Positions 1-7,700 of a DNA stretch of 64,000 bases are shown piece after piece. The first letter of the stretch is position 1, and each line of letters starts with the position of its first letter. A program made the position numbers and the translations under genes. Below the pieces are notes generated by a model, which worked only from the letters and a program-made list of their open reading frames with translations, had not been told where the DNA came from and did no database searches. The stretch is from Mailhella sp. (GTDB lineage Bacteria > Desulfobacterota > Desulfovibrionia > Desulfovibrionales > Desulfovibrionaceae): NCBI GenBank assembly GCA_017408905.1, contig JAFQTU010000075.1:1-64000 (forward strand). Direction: 5' to 3'.

Positions 1-867
1 AATGGAATTGTTCCGCACCAGCGCGAGCGTTTCCGGCTTGTAATGGCCGAGTATGCCGCGCAGGTCGCGCTGGTTGATGCCGATAGAAACAAGGAAATTG
101 GCGAAGGAATGGCGCAGATCCTGAAGGCGCAGTTCGGGGCGGCCGAACAGTTCGCGTATCTCGTACCATTCGCGGGTGATGGCCGCGAGGCGCGTGCCGT
201 TGCGCGTGAAGAACAGCCACGGCACGTCGTCGCGCCGGGGCAGGCTGTGGATGAGCTTCAGCGCCTCATTATTAAGAGGAATAAGATGCGGGCGGCCGGT
301 GAAGGTGTGGTCGGTGAAGAGTGTGCCCTTTTCGAAATCCACATCTTCCCAGCGGGCGTGGAGTATCTCGGACTTGCTGGCCCCGGTGAGGAGCATCAGG
401 TGGATGGCGTTGGCCGAGGCCCGGTGGCGGTAATTCTTGAGCACGTCCAGAAGCTGGAGCACATCGGAAGAGTCCAGAAGCACAGGCTTGCGGCCCGGCT
501 TGCTGGGGAGATTGGCGTCTTTGAAGGCGGCGTCACTGGACAGGACGCCCCAGCGGACAGCGCAGTTCAGCACATACTTCGCCAGCCAGAACAAGCGAAA
601 ACAGGAACTGTAGGACAGGCCCGTCAGCTCAAGGGTGTTCGTCCAGCTTTTCAGAACGGCGGTAGAGATGTCGGCCAGACGATACGCGCCAAGATGCGGC
701 AAGATATGCCGATCAAGATTCTTCTCGTCGGCTTTCCAGCTCCGCTTGGTTTCCCGCGCAAAGGGCAGATAGCGCTCCTGAACGAAGTCGCTGAACAGAG
801 ACCCGGCATGGAGCGCCGAGGCCGTACTGTTTTGCTCTCCGATGATATGGAGGCTCGCCATTTTCAT
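1..867 (-). CDS. Tyrosine recombinase-like protein lacking catalytic residues (3' end outside window)
   Basis: The minus strand is open for 289 codons from ATG at 867 to the window edge. An N-terminal SAM-like core-binding domain (about residues 17-110) is followed by a phage-integrase catalytic domain. The fold motifs are present, but three key positions differ: the box I arginine is serine in LTGASKSEIL, the box II histidine is glutamine in LQDLRHSFA, and the expected tyrosine position after LGHYKPET is valine. The second arginine (LRH) is kept. The protein is therefore probably not an active recombinase, although the last residues cannot be seen. It is GC-rich like the host. It may be a domesticated DNA-binding protein or a decaying integrase. 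Confidence 0.75.
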   Translation of the reverse strand, partial: MKMASLHIIGEQNSTASALHAGSLFSDFVQERYLPFARETKRSWKADEKNLDRHILPHLGAYRLADISTAVLKSWTNTLELTGLSYSSCFRLFWLAKYVLNCAVRWGVLSSDAAFKDANLPSKPGRKPVLLDSSDVLQLLDVLKNYRHRASANAIHLMLLTGASKSEILHARWEDVDFEKGTLFTDHTFTGRPHLIPLNNEALKLIHSLPRRDDVPWLFFTRNGTRLAAITREWYEIRELFGRPELRLQDLRHSFANFLVSIGINQRDLRGILGHYKPETLALVRNNSI

Positions 868-881
868 CCATCCAGACGCTG

Positions 882-1040
882 TGGCAAAAAAGTGTACCTT
901 TTTGCCATACGAAAAGACGTATTTTTCAGATGAAAAAACTGCTAGTCTTTAAGAAGAGTTTTTGGTAACTTCCAAACAAATACGAGTAATCTTCTTTAAC
1001 TGGCAAAAAGGTACACATTCCTGACTAAAAGGTACACATT
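882..1040. repeat. Iterated TGGCAAAAAGGTACACATT repeats
   Basis: The motif TGGCAAAAAGGTACACATT lies at 1001-1019. A shorter direct copy AAAAGGTACACATT lies at 1027-1040, and an inverted copy (one end mismatch) at 891-907. The arms TGGCAAAAA and TTTTTGCCA at 882-907 also form a local inverted repeat. The array fills the gap between the recombinase-like gene starting at 867 and the serine recombinase ending at 1050. It could be an operator, a recombinase site, or the multi-repeat end of a lost IS21-type insertion sequence. Confidence 0.6.
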
Positions 1041-1049
1041 TTCGCCGTG

Positions 1050-1655
1050 TTATACCGTATCTGTCTTAATCTTTGCGGCGCGATAGCGGAAAGAAGAACG
1101 CGCCATGCCGCATAGGTGGGCGGCTTCGGTTGTCGTCAACACATTATCCTTCCATAATCTGACAATCATATCGAAATCCTCAGGAAGCTGTGCAGGGAGT
1201 CTCCCGAAGCGCACGCCCCGCGCTTTGGCCGCCGCTATGCCTTCTGCCTGACGCTGTCGTATATTCTCGCGTTCCTTCTGGGCGACGAAGGACAGCACTT
1301 GCAGAACGATGTCGGCTATCAGCGTGCCGATGAGGTCTTTATCGCGGCGCGTGTCGAGAAGCGGCATATCGAAGACTAGGATGTCCACCTTTTTTTCGCG
1401 CGTCAGGATGCGCCACTGCTCCTGAATCTCTTCGTAGTTGCGCCCCAGACGATCGATGCTCGTAATGCAGAGCTGGTCGCCGGGGCGCAGTTTTTTCATC
1501 AATGCCTTGTACTGCGGCCTTTTGAAGTCCTTGCCGGACTGCTTGTCCATGTAGATGCAGTTTCCCGGAATGCCGCGCTCTACCATAGCGATGAGCTGGC
1601 GGTCCTCGTGCTGATCGGTGCTGGATACGCGGACGTAGCCGTAAATGCTGCCCAT
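1050..1655 (-). CDS. Small serine recombinase (resolvase/invertase family)
   Basis: This 201-residue protein has the compact architecture of Tn3 resolvases and Hin/Pin invertases. The N-terminal catalytic domain begins GYVRVSSTDQ with nucleophile Ser11, and SIDRLGRNY near residue 66 carries conserved active-site arginines. A long E-helix follows and a helix-turn-helix fills the C-terminus (LTTTEAAHLCGMARSSFRYR). The family makes staggered double-strand breaks through a 5'-phosphoserine link to resolve or invert DNA. A GGAG-like ribosome binding site precedes the ATG at 1655. It lies in a mobilization region, where such resolvases commonly serve plasmid multimer resolution. Its site is not identified, though the repeats at 882-1040 are adjacent. 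Confidence 0.88.
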   Translation of the reverse strand: MGSIYGYVRVSSTDQHEDRQLIAMVERGIPGNCIYMDKQSGKDFKRPQYKALMKKLRPGDQLCITSIDRLGRNYEEIQEQWRILTREKKVDILVFDMPLLDTRRDKDLIGTLIADIVLQVLSFVAQKERENIRQRQAEGIAAAKARGVRFGRLPAQLPEDFDMIVRLWKDNVLTTTEAAHLCGMARSSFRYRAAKIKTDTV

Positions 1656-1691
1656 GAAAATTCTCCTTTTGTTTTATTGGATGCGGCATGG

Positions 1692-2063
1692 TTATTCAGC
1701 CTCATTAGTCGTGGTGGTGTCATTGGTGTTTACCGGAATGTCGTGCCTAAGTGCGGCTTCCTTCGACTGGCGAATCCCATTGCGTCTTTTTGCGGAAGCC
1801 GATTTGATGATCTGTTCCGTCTCCATTTCGTTCAGATACTTGAAGAGTATAGTCGTTTTGATTGCGACACCACTTTCCTTCAGCTTTTCAGCAAGTTCTC
1901 TGGTGGTGAAGCCGCGCTTTTTCATGTCGCGAAGAGTCGGATAAAGGGAGCGGATGGCCTCTCGGAACGTCATTTCGTGGTTGCCTTCGAGCGTCTTTTT
2001 CTCGTTCTGGAGATTGGGAAATTCCGCCAGAATCTTGCGTACAGTTTCGGTATTGGTCGACAT
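1692..2063 (-). CDS. Small helix-turn-helix-like protein of the mobilization region
   Basis: A 123-residue protein. The start at 2063 is chosen because GAAAGGAA sits 11 bases upstream; a further upstream ATG at 2159 has no such site and would overlap the relaxase remnant. The middle (about residues 30-80) contains TFREAIRSLYPTLRDMKKRG followed by FTTRELAEKL, which reads as helical segments typical of small DNA-binding accessory proteins. The C-terminus is basic and then Thr/Asn-rich. I do not recognise the family. Its place between a serine recombinase and a relaxase remnant suggests a plasmid accessory or auxiliary mobilization role, which is inference from context only. Confidence 0.6.
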   Translation of the reverse strand: MSTNTETVRKILAEFPNLQNEKKTLEGNHEMTFREAIRSLYPTLRDMKKRGFTTRELAEKLKESGVAIKTTILFKYLNEMETEQIIKSASAKRRNGIRQSKEAALRHDIPVNTNDTTTTNEAE

Positions 2064-2208
2064 AACGTGTTGTTTCCTTTCGACGTCTTTCTTACGTCGG
2101 GTTAGAGGATTACCGAATCCCGGTCGAGCGGGACGGTCGCCCACGCTTTGCGAATGCAAAGCCTAGTGGGCTATATTTTGGGCCTTGGGCCAAGTCTGGG
2201 AGTGCGGA

Positions 2209-2456
2209 TTATCGAGGGGAGAAGGAAGGTCCATTGTCTTCGTGGGCAGGCGCAGGTTTGAGTGCGGCGAGGCGTTGCTGCCGCTCCATTTCGGCACGGA
2301 GAACCTCTTCCTGTTGATCGGCGAGGAACTTCTCGAAGCGCGGCTTTTCGTCCGGCTGGGCAATGAACTCTTTGAACGCTCGCGCCGGTTGTGGCTCTGG
2401 ATGCCGTGCAGGGATTCGCGCTTGAACTTATCCATATGAAGGACAAGGTACGACAT
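2209..2456 (-). pseudogene. MobV/Pre-type relaxase remnant with internal out-of-frame deletion
   Basis: The first 28 codons from ATG at 2456 read MSYLVLHMDKFKR followed by GIQSHNRRER, the characteristic N-terminus of MobV/Pre plasmid relaxases. Immediately afterwards the meaningful reading frame changes: a different minus-strand frame gives about 57 residues beginning AFKEFIAQPDEKPRFEKFL, a charged helical tail ending at TAA 2211-2209. Both pieces look like one relaxase with its whole catalytic middle deleted and the ends joined out of frame. No complete relaxase motif set remains, so the element should need a relaxase in trans. That the second piece is the relaxase tail is inference. Confidence 0.7.
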
Positions 2457-2465
2457 GGCGGCTCC

Positions 2466-2675
2466 CTAGTCATAGGCGATGCTCGCCGTGTTGATGCGCT
2501 CCATGAGGGCGCGGATATCCTCTACACGCCACGCTGTAGTGCGCGGTCCGAGCTTCACAGGTTTAGGAAAGATGCCACTGCGGCAGCTTTCCCACCACGC
2601 GCTCTTACTCACGGGGAAGATGTTGAGGTTTTGGGGCAGACGGACGTAACCGACTGCCGGCAGATCATGCTTCAT
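2466..2675 (-). CDS. AlpA-family excisionase-like regulator
   Basis: A 69-residue protein with the AlpA/MerR-like winged-helix pattern: VGYVRLPQNLNIFPVSKSAW leads into WESCRSGIFPKPVKLGPR and the closing WRVEDIRALMERI. AlpA proteins control integrase expression or act as excisionase-like architectural factors in P4-type satellites and integrative elements. A strong CGGAGG lies just upstream of the ATG at 2675. The gene follows the P4-type integrase in the same orientation, the usual partner, but about 260 bases separate it from the 59-codon ORF and a hairpin lies between, so it probably has its own promoter in the AT-rich stretch 2676-2860. Confidence 0.85.
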   Translation of the reverse strand: MKHDLPAVGYVRLPQNLNIFPVSKSAWWESCRSGIFPKPVKLGPRTTAWRVEDIRALMERINTASIAYD

Positions 2676-2860
2676 AAAAGAACCTCCGTTTTTTGAATTG
2701 GTTTACGGAGGCTCTATCACAATTTATCTTGTAAAAACAATATCTTTGATTTTGTACGACTGTGTTTTACGCCGGACTATCCTGCTTTATCCTGGACTAT
2801 GGAGCTTGCTGATTTCCCCAAAAAATTCTCAAAAAAATCTGAAAAAAGTTTAAAAAATAA

Positions 2861-2907
2861 CGACTCCCCACCTGCCACACATCGAAAATGCGGCAAATAA
2901 GGAGTCG
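2861..2907 (-). terminator. Terminator-like hairpin after the integrase and 59-codon ORF
   Basis: CGACTCC and GGAGTCG form the outer stem, with TGCCACA and TGCGGCA able to pair inside it. On the minus strand the stem is followed by TTATTTTTT, so it should end transcription coming from the integrase and the small ORF. Confidence 0.65.
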
Positions 2908-2935
2908 GTTATGGGTATCGGAAGAGGGAGAAGGC

Positions 2936-3115
2936 TTAGTCGAGCCACGCTCTCAGCATATCCATACTATCATGGCCGTGTTGGCGCATAGCATTCCGTT
3001 CCTCGTCCGTCCAACCAGTATCAGCGATGGTGAGCTGGGGGAAGCCTTCAGTTTCGGAAGCAGGAGTTTCAGCGGGAGCGTAGATTCGGGTTTCGGTATT
3101 GGCAGCAGTCATCAT
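2936..3115 (-). CDS. Small acidic protein translated directly after the integrase
   Basis: A 59-codon ORF begins at ATG 3115 and has an excellent GGAGG five bases upstream that overlaps the tail of the integrase gene, which ends 14 bases earlier. Two consecutive ATGs occur; the first is used here. The protein is acidic and without cysteine, ending in a helical segment with GWTDEERNAM and SMDMLRAWLD. I do not recognise a family. Tight coupling to the integrase and the terminator just downstream argue that it is genuinely expressed with it, perhaps as a small integrase modulator, but no motif demonstrates that. Confidence 0.65.
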   Translation of the reverse strand: MMTAANTETRIYAPAETPASETEGFPQLTIADTGWTDEERNAMRQHGHDSMDMLRAWLD

Positions 3116-3129
3116 GGTATCCTCCGGAG

Positions 3130-4326
3130 TTATTTAGTGTTGCGAAGTTCATCGAGATAGTCAGCCCATTTCTGGATGAGGTCTTTCCGCTCCGCCATGT
3201 AGTCGGCCCGGTTGTATGCGAGGCGTACCTCATCGGCGCATTTATGAGCGAGCTGGGCTTCTATGGTGTCGGGGCGGAAGTTCATCTCATTGAGCCGAGT
3301 GCTTGCCATCGCGCGGAAACCGTGGAGCGTCATTTTTTCCTTTGAGTAGCCCATACGTCTCAGAGCGGCCATAGGAGCGGCATCTGTGATAGGTGCACTG
3401 CTGGCGCGAGGGCTGGGAAAGAGCAGATCGTCTCCTCCAGTGTAGGCTTTCAGCTCATTCAACAACTGAACAACCTGCCTCGACAGCGGAACAGTATGCT
3501 CTCGCCTCATCTTCATACGGGTAGAGGGGATTTTCCACATAGCCTTGTCAAAGTCGAATTCTTCCCAGCGGGCAAGTCGCAATTCTGACGGGCGTGTGAA
3601 AACGTAGGGCAGAATTTTCAGGAAGTAGTAAACCGGGGTGTACCCTTCGTAAGCGTCGATGTCTCGCAGAAGGATGCCGATTTCCTTCGGCTCGGTTATC
3701 GCCGCATAGTGTGTCCTCTGTATCGAGGTCAGCGCGGCCGTAAGACCGCCTGCTGTATCGTACTGGACAAGGCCGGTGATCCTTGCATATCGCATCACCT
3801 GACTGCACAGGTGCATAATTTTATGAGCGGTTTCGTTATGCCCCAGCCTTTCTGCTTCACTGACAACGGTAAGAAAATCCTGAGGAGTCAGATCTGTAAC
3901 AGGCTTATGACCAATCAAGGGGAATATTTTCGTTTCGAGATAGCGTCTGAGTTTGGCGGCGTGTTTCTCGGAAAGCTTCAGCTCGTATTTTTGAAACCAT
4001 TCCGTGGCCACTTTCTGAAAAGTGCTGCAGGCTATTTGCTCCTCGGCTTTCTTCGCCAACTTGGCTTCCTTCTTGACCTGACCGGGGTCGATGTCTTTTG
4101 CCAGTAGCTCACGCGCTTTCTGCCTCGCTTCACGGGCATCGCTGAGGCTGACCTCAGGGTACTGGCCGAAGCTCAGGAGTTTCTGCTTACCGTCGAAGCG
4201 ATAGGCCATGTGCCAGAATTTTTTGCCGGAGGTCTTTACGAGGAGGTAGAGGCCTCCTCCGTCGGAGAGTTTCTGGGGCTTCTCTCCAGCTCTTGTGTTG
4301 CTTAATGTCGTATCGAATAAGGGCAT
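3130..4326 (-). CDS. P4-type tyrosine integrase (DUF4102 arm-binding domain)
   Basis: This 398-residue integrase has three parts. The N-terminal DUF4102 arm-binding domain (about residues 1-90) includes KLSDGGGLYLLVKTSGKKFW and the LSFGQYPEVSLSDAR signature. A core-binding domain spans about 105-200. The catalytic domain has its box I arginine in TRPSELRLARW near residue 245, HGFR near 331 and the nucleophile tyrosine in RLAYNRADY near 369. All expected catalytic residues are visible, so it looks active. It sits beside tRNA-Leu and is preceded by several TTGGTAT-type repeats that could be arm sites or an autoregulatory operator. The 59-codon ORF follows by 14 bases. Confidence 0.93.
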   Translation of the reverse strand: MPLFDTTLSNTRAGEKPQKLSDGGGLYLLVKTSGKKFWHMAYRFDGKQKLLSFGQYPEVSLSDAREARQKARELLAKDIDPGQVKKEAKLAKKAEEQIACSTFQKVATEWFQKYELKLSEKHAAKLRRYLETKIFPLIGHKPVTDLTPQDFLTVVSEAERLGHNETAHKIMHLCSQVMRYARITGLVQYDTAGGLTAALTSIQRTHYAAITEPKEIGILLRDIDAYEGYTPVYYFLKILPYVFTRPSELRLARWEEFDFDKAMWKIPSTRMKMRREHTVPLSRQVVQLLNELKAYTGGDDLLFPSPRASSAPITDAAPMAALRRMGYSKEKMTLHGFRAMASTRLNEMNFRPDTIEAQLAHKCADEVRLAYNRADYMAERKDLIQKWADYLDELRNTK

Positions 4327-4364
4327 GTTGGTATCCTCATGGAAAAAGTCGTTTCTTTCATGAA

Positions 4365-4523
4365 AAATACCATTCTCGCATCAATAACTATTGGTATTTC
4401 AATATGTTTTGCGAGTGTTGGTATCCTTCGCAACGGGTAATCTAGCATGCATAGATACCAACGAGAATACCAACAGAATTCGTGGGTGTCCACGTACCTC
4501 TCTGGATTTTACGAGACATACGA
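4365..4523 (-). repeat. Element-end repeat copy 1 with TTGGTAT arm-like motifs
   Basis: This roughly 159-bp block upstream of the integrase is nearly identical, with about a dozen mismatches by eye, to 48010-48168 on the opposite strand. It contains several copies of TTGGTAT or ATACCAA in both orientations, resembling integrase arm sites. The homology starts right after the tRNA terminator hairpin and stops about 40 bases before the integrase start codon. A 63-codon frame through it is conserved in both copies but has no sign of being a gene. Confidence 0.8.
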
Positions 4524-4567
4524 AAAAGCCCGGAATGCTGATTTCTCAAAGCATTCCGGGCTTTTTC
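4522..4567 (-). terminator. tRNA-Leu terminator
   Basis: GAAAAAGCCCGGAATGC and GCATTCCGGGCTTTTTC form a 17-bp stem with a 12-base loop, just beyond the 3' end of tRNA-Leu on the minus strand. The U-rich flank fits an intrinsic terminator. Confidence 0.85.
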
Positions 4568-4588
4568 ATCCATCTTTGGATGGATAAC

Positions 4589-4675
4589 TGGTGCCGAAGA
4601 AGAGACTCGAACTCTTACTCCCGTACGGGAACTAGACCCTGAACCTAGCGTGTCTACCAATTTCACCACTTCGGC
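4589..4675 (-). tRNA. tRNA-Leu (CAG anticodon)
   Basis: An 87-base gene with the long variable arm of a class II tRNA. The acceptor GCCGAAG pairs with CTTCGGC and the 3' ACCA is encoded. The anticodon stem CTAGG/TCTAG holds the loop TTCAGGG, giving CAG, which reads the leucine codon CUG. The T arm GAGTTCGAGTC is intact. It borders the P4-type integrase element and has a promoter-like sequence at 4686-4714. Confidence 0.96.
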
Positions 4676-4685
4676 GGCAGGAATG

Positions 4686-4714
4686 TGTTTAGAATATTTG
4701 CCTTGCTTTGGCAA
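4686..4714 (-). promoter_or_regulatory. Promoter candidate for tRNA-Leu
   Basis: On the minus strand TTGCCA (4714-4709) and TAAACA (4691-4686) are separated by 17 bases, and the tRNA begins 10 bases downstream. The sequence GCTTGCCAA around the -35 position recurs upstream of tRNA-Phe and the tRNA-Met at 62.5 kb. Confidence 0.6.
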
Positions 4715-4739
4715 GCGTTTTTTTGCGTTTCCGCAAAAT

Positions 4740-7700
4740 TTATGCGTCCCCGGCGTTTTCCTGGCGGAGCTTGGCAAAGGCGAGGTAGCGGCAGAGGCGC
4801 TTTTCCGCCTCGTCCCGGCTCTGGGCAAAGAGCGCTTCGGCCTGTTCGGGGAAGGTGCGGCGCAGGGAGGCATAGCGCACTTCACCATCGAGGAATTCTT
4901 CATAGCGCAGGCTGGGCGCTTTGGAATCCAGCGTGAAGGGCTGTGCCTTGCGCGGGTCGTAGCGGTACAGGGGCCAGTAGCCTGAATCCACGGCGCGCTT
5001 CATCTCGGCCTGAACGCTGTGCATGCCGCCCTTGATGCCGTGGGCGATGCAGGGCGTGTAGGCGATGACGACAGACGGCCCGCGATACGACGAGGCTTCC
5101 TTCAGGGCCTTCATAAGCTGGTTCGGGTCCGCCCCCATAGCCACCTGCGCCACGTAGATACTGCCGTAGGACATGAACATGGCCCCGAGGTCTTTCTTGG
5201 CGCTTCGCTTGCCCGAGGCGCAGAACTGCGCTACCGCACCCAGCGGCGTGGCCTTGGAGGACTGCCCGCCCGTGTTGGAATAGACTTCCGTGTCCACGAT
5301 GAGCACGTTGATGTCTTCGCCCGAAGCAAGCACATGGTCGAGCCCGCCGAAGCCGATATCGTAGGCCCAGCCGTCGCCGCCGTACATCCAGAAGCATTTC
5401 TTGGAAAGCTGGTCGCGGCAGGCGAGGATGGCGTCCCGCACAGGCGAGGAGGGGAGCTTTTCCAGTTCGGCGGCAAGGGCGAGGCTTGCCGGTTCGGAGC
5501 TGTCGAAATCGTCGAAGGATTCGAGCCAGTGCCGGGCGGCCTCGGCGGCAGGGCCTTCGGGCAGGCAATCGAGCAGGGCTTCCACCCGCATTTTCTGAGC
5601 GGCCCTCTGCTGGCGGGCGGAAAGGAACATGCCGAGGCTGAATTCCGCATTGTTCTCGAAAAGCGAATTGGACCACGCCGGGCCCTGGCCGCGCCGGTTC
5701 GTAGTGTAGGGGATGCCGGGCATGGCCGAGCCCCAGGCCTGCGAACAGCCCGTGGCATTGGCCCAGTAGGCCCGCGAGCCGAAGAGCTGGGTGAGCAGTT
5801 TGGCGTAGGGCGTTTCGCCGCATCCGGCGCAGGCCGCCGAGAATTCGAGCAGGGGCTGGCGGAACTGGCTTCCCTTGACCGTGAAGGGGTCGAAAAGGTC
5901 GGGCCTGTCTGCAAGGCCGAGGCCGTATTCCCAGCATTCGGGCCTGTCCTTCGATTCGGAACGGCCCACCATGCGCAGGGCTTTTTCCGGCACGGGGCAG
6001 ACTTCGGCACAGCTTCCGCATCCCGTGCAGTCCGGCACGCTGATCTGGAGCGAGTAGGCCAGGCCCTCAGCGGCCTTGCCCTTGGCGGGGGCGCAGGTGA
6101 AGCCTTCGGGCGCGTTGGCGGTCTCCTCCTGTGTGAGGAGGTAGGGCCGGAGAACGGCATGGGGGCAGACAAAGGAACAGCGGTTGCACTGGAGGCATTT
6201 TTCCGCCTCCCAGCGGGGAACGCGCACGGCGATATCGCGTTTTTCCCATGCGGTAAGGCCCATGTCCATCTGCCCGTCGGCGTAGTCGAGGAAGGCGCTT
6301 ACGGGAAGTTCATCCCCGCGCTGGGCGTTGATGGGCTCCAGAATGTTACGCACCACGGCAGGCAGGCCCGGGCGTTCGGGCGCAGGGGCGTCGCAGGCAT
6401 CGAGCCAGCTCTCGGGAACCGCGACTTCCCGGACGTGTTCGATACCGGCGCGGATGGCGGCCACGTTGCGCGCCACGACCTCGTCGCCCTTGGCGAAATA
6501 GGTGCGGCGGACAGCTTCCTGCATCAGGGCTTCCGCCTTGTCCAGAGGGACGAAGCCGGGAAGATCGCCAGCGAGGCGGAAGAAGGCGGCCTGAAGGATG
6601 ATGTTGGTATGGCGGCCAAGGCCCAGCTCCTGTGCCAGCGCCGGGGCGTCGATGATCCACAGTCGGGCCTTCTTCTGCGCAAGGGTGCGCTTCAGCGCGG
6701 CGGGCAGGCGCAGGCCGAGCTCTTCGGGCTTCCAGCCGCAGCTCAGAAGGAAGGAGCCGCCTTCCTTCAGCTCGTCGGCCATAGCGTACCTGTCCACATA
6801 GGTCTGGTTGTGGCAGGCGACGACATCGGCGCGGCGCACGAAATACGAGGAGCGGATGGGGCGCTCCGCAAAGCGCAGATGCGACTTGGTGATGCCGAAG
6901 GACTTCTTGGCGTCGAATTCGAAATAGGCCTGCGCATAGAGGGGCGTGGCGCGGTTTATGATGTCCACGGTGTTCTTGTTCGCGCCGACCGTGCCGTCCG
7001 AACCGAGGCCCCAGAACTTGCAGCTCACCATGCGTTCGTCCAGCTCCAGAGGGCCGCCGGAGGGCAGGGAACGCCCGGTCACATCGTCGTCGATGCCGAT
7101 GGTGAAGCGTTCCTTCGGGGCGGGGCGGGCAAGCTCTTCGAACACGTCCCGTATCTGGCCGGGATCCACGTCTTTGGAGGAGAGTCCGTACACGCCGCCG
7201 AGGATGAGCGGCGAGCGCTCGCTGTGGGTGAAGGCCGTGCAGACATCCTGATACAGCGGTTCCCCGGCCGAACCCATCTCGCGGCATCGGTCGAGAACGG
7301 CGATGCGCTTCGCCGTGGCCGGTATGGCTTCGAGCAGATGGGCGCAGGAGAAGGGGCGGAAGAGGCGGACCTGAACGAAGCCGACCTTCCTGCCGCGGGC
7401 GTTGAGCCAGTCCACGGCGTCGCGGGCGCATCCGCCCACAGAACCCATGGCGACGACCACGTCCTCGGCGTCGGGCGCGCCGTAGTAATCGAAAAGGTGA
7501 TATTCGCGGCCCGTGATGCGGCCTATCTCGTCCAGATAGCCCTGCACGATGCCGGGCACGGCGTCGTAATAGCGGTTCGCGGCTTCCCGGGCCTGAAAAT
7601 ACACGTCGCCGTTCTGCACCGTGCCGCGAAGGCGCGGATGCTCGGGATTGAGGGCGCGGGCGCGGAAGGCGGCAAGGGCGTCCTTATCCACGAGGGCGGC

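Larger units (their letters stand above)
1..4523. mobile_element. Decaying integrative mobilizable element beside tRNA-Leu (left end outside window)
   Basis: A P4-type integrase lies next to the 3' end of tRNA-Leu, followed on the same strand by a 59-codon ORF, an AlpA-like regulator, a MobV relaxase remnant, a small HTH-like protein, a serine recombinase and a tyrosine recombinase-like protein. Integrase beside a tRNA plus mobilization remnants is the usual build of an integrative mobilizable element. The broken relaxase gene suggests it can no longer mobilize itself. The distal end is not visible, so the segment at 1-1050 could belong to a different element. Confidence 0.65.

Noticed and set aside
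43-933. 296-codon plus-strand frame at the window start
   Set aside because: Shadow of the minus-strand recombinase-like gene, whose translation has clear core-binding and catalytic-domain motifs.
4302-4493. 63-codon minus-strand frame conserved at 48037-48222
   Set aside because: Conservation is explained by the repeated non-coding element end; the frame crosses arm-like repeats, overlaps the integrase start and has no ribosome binding site.
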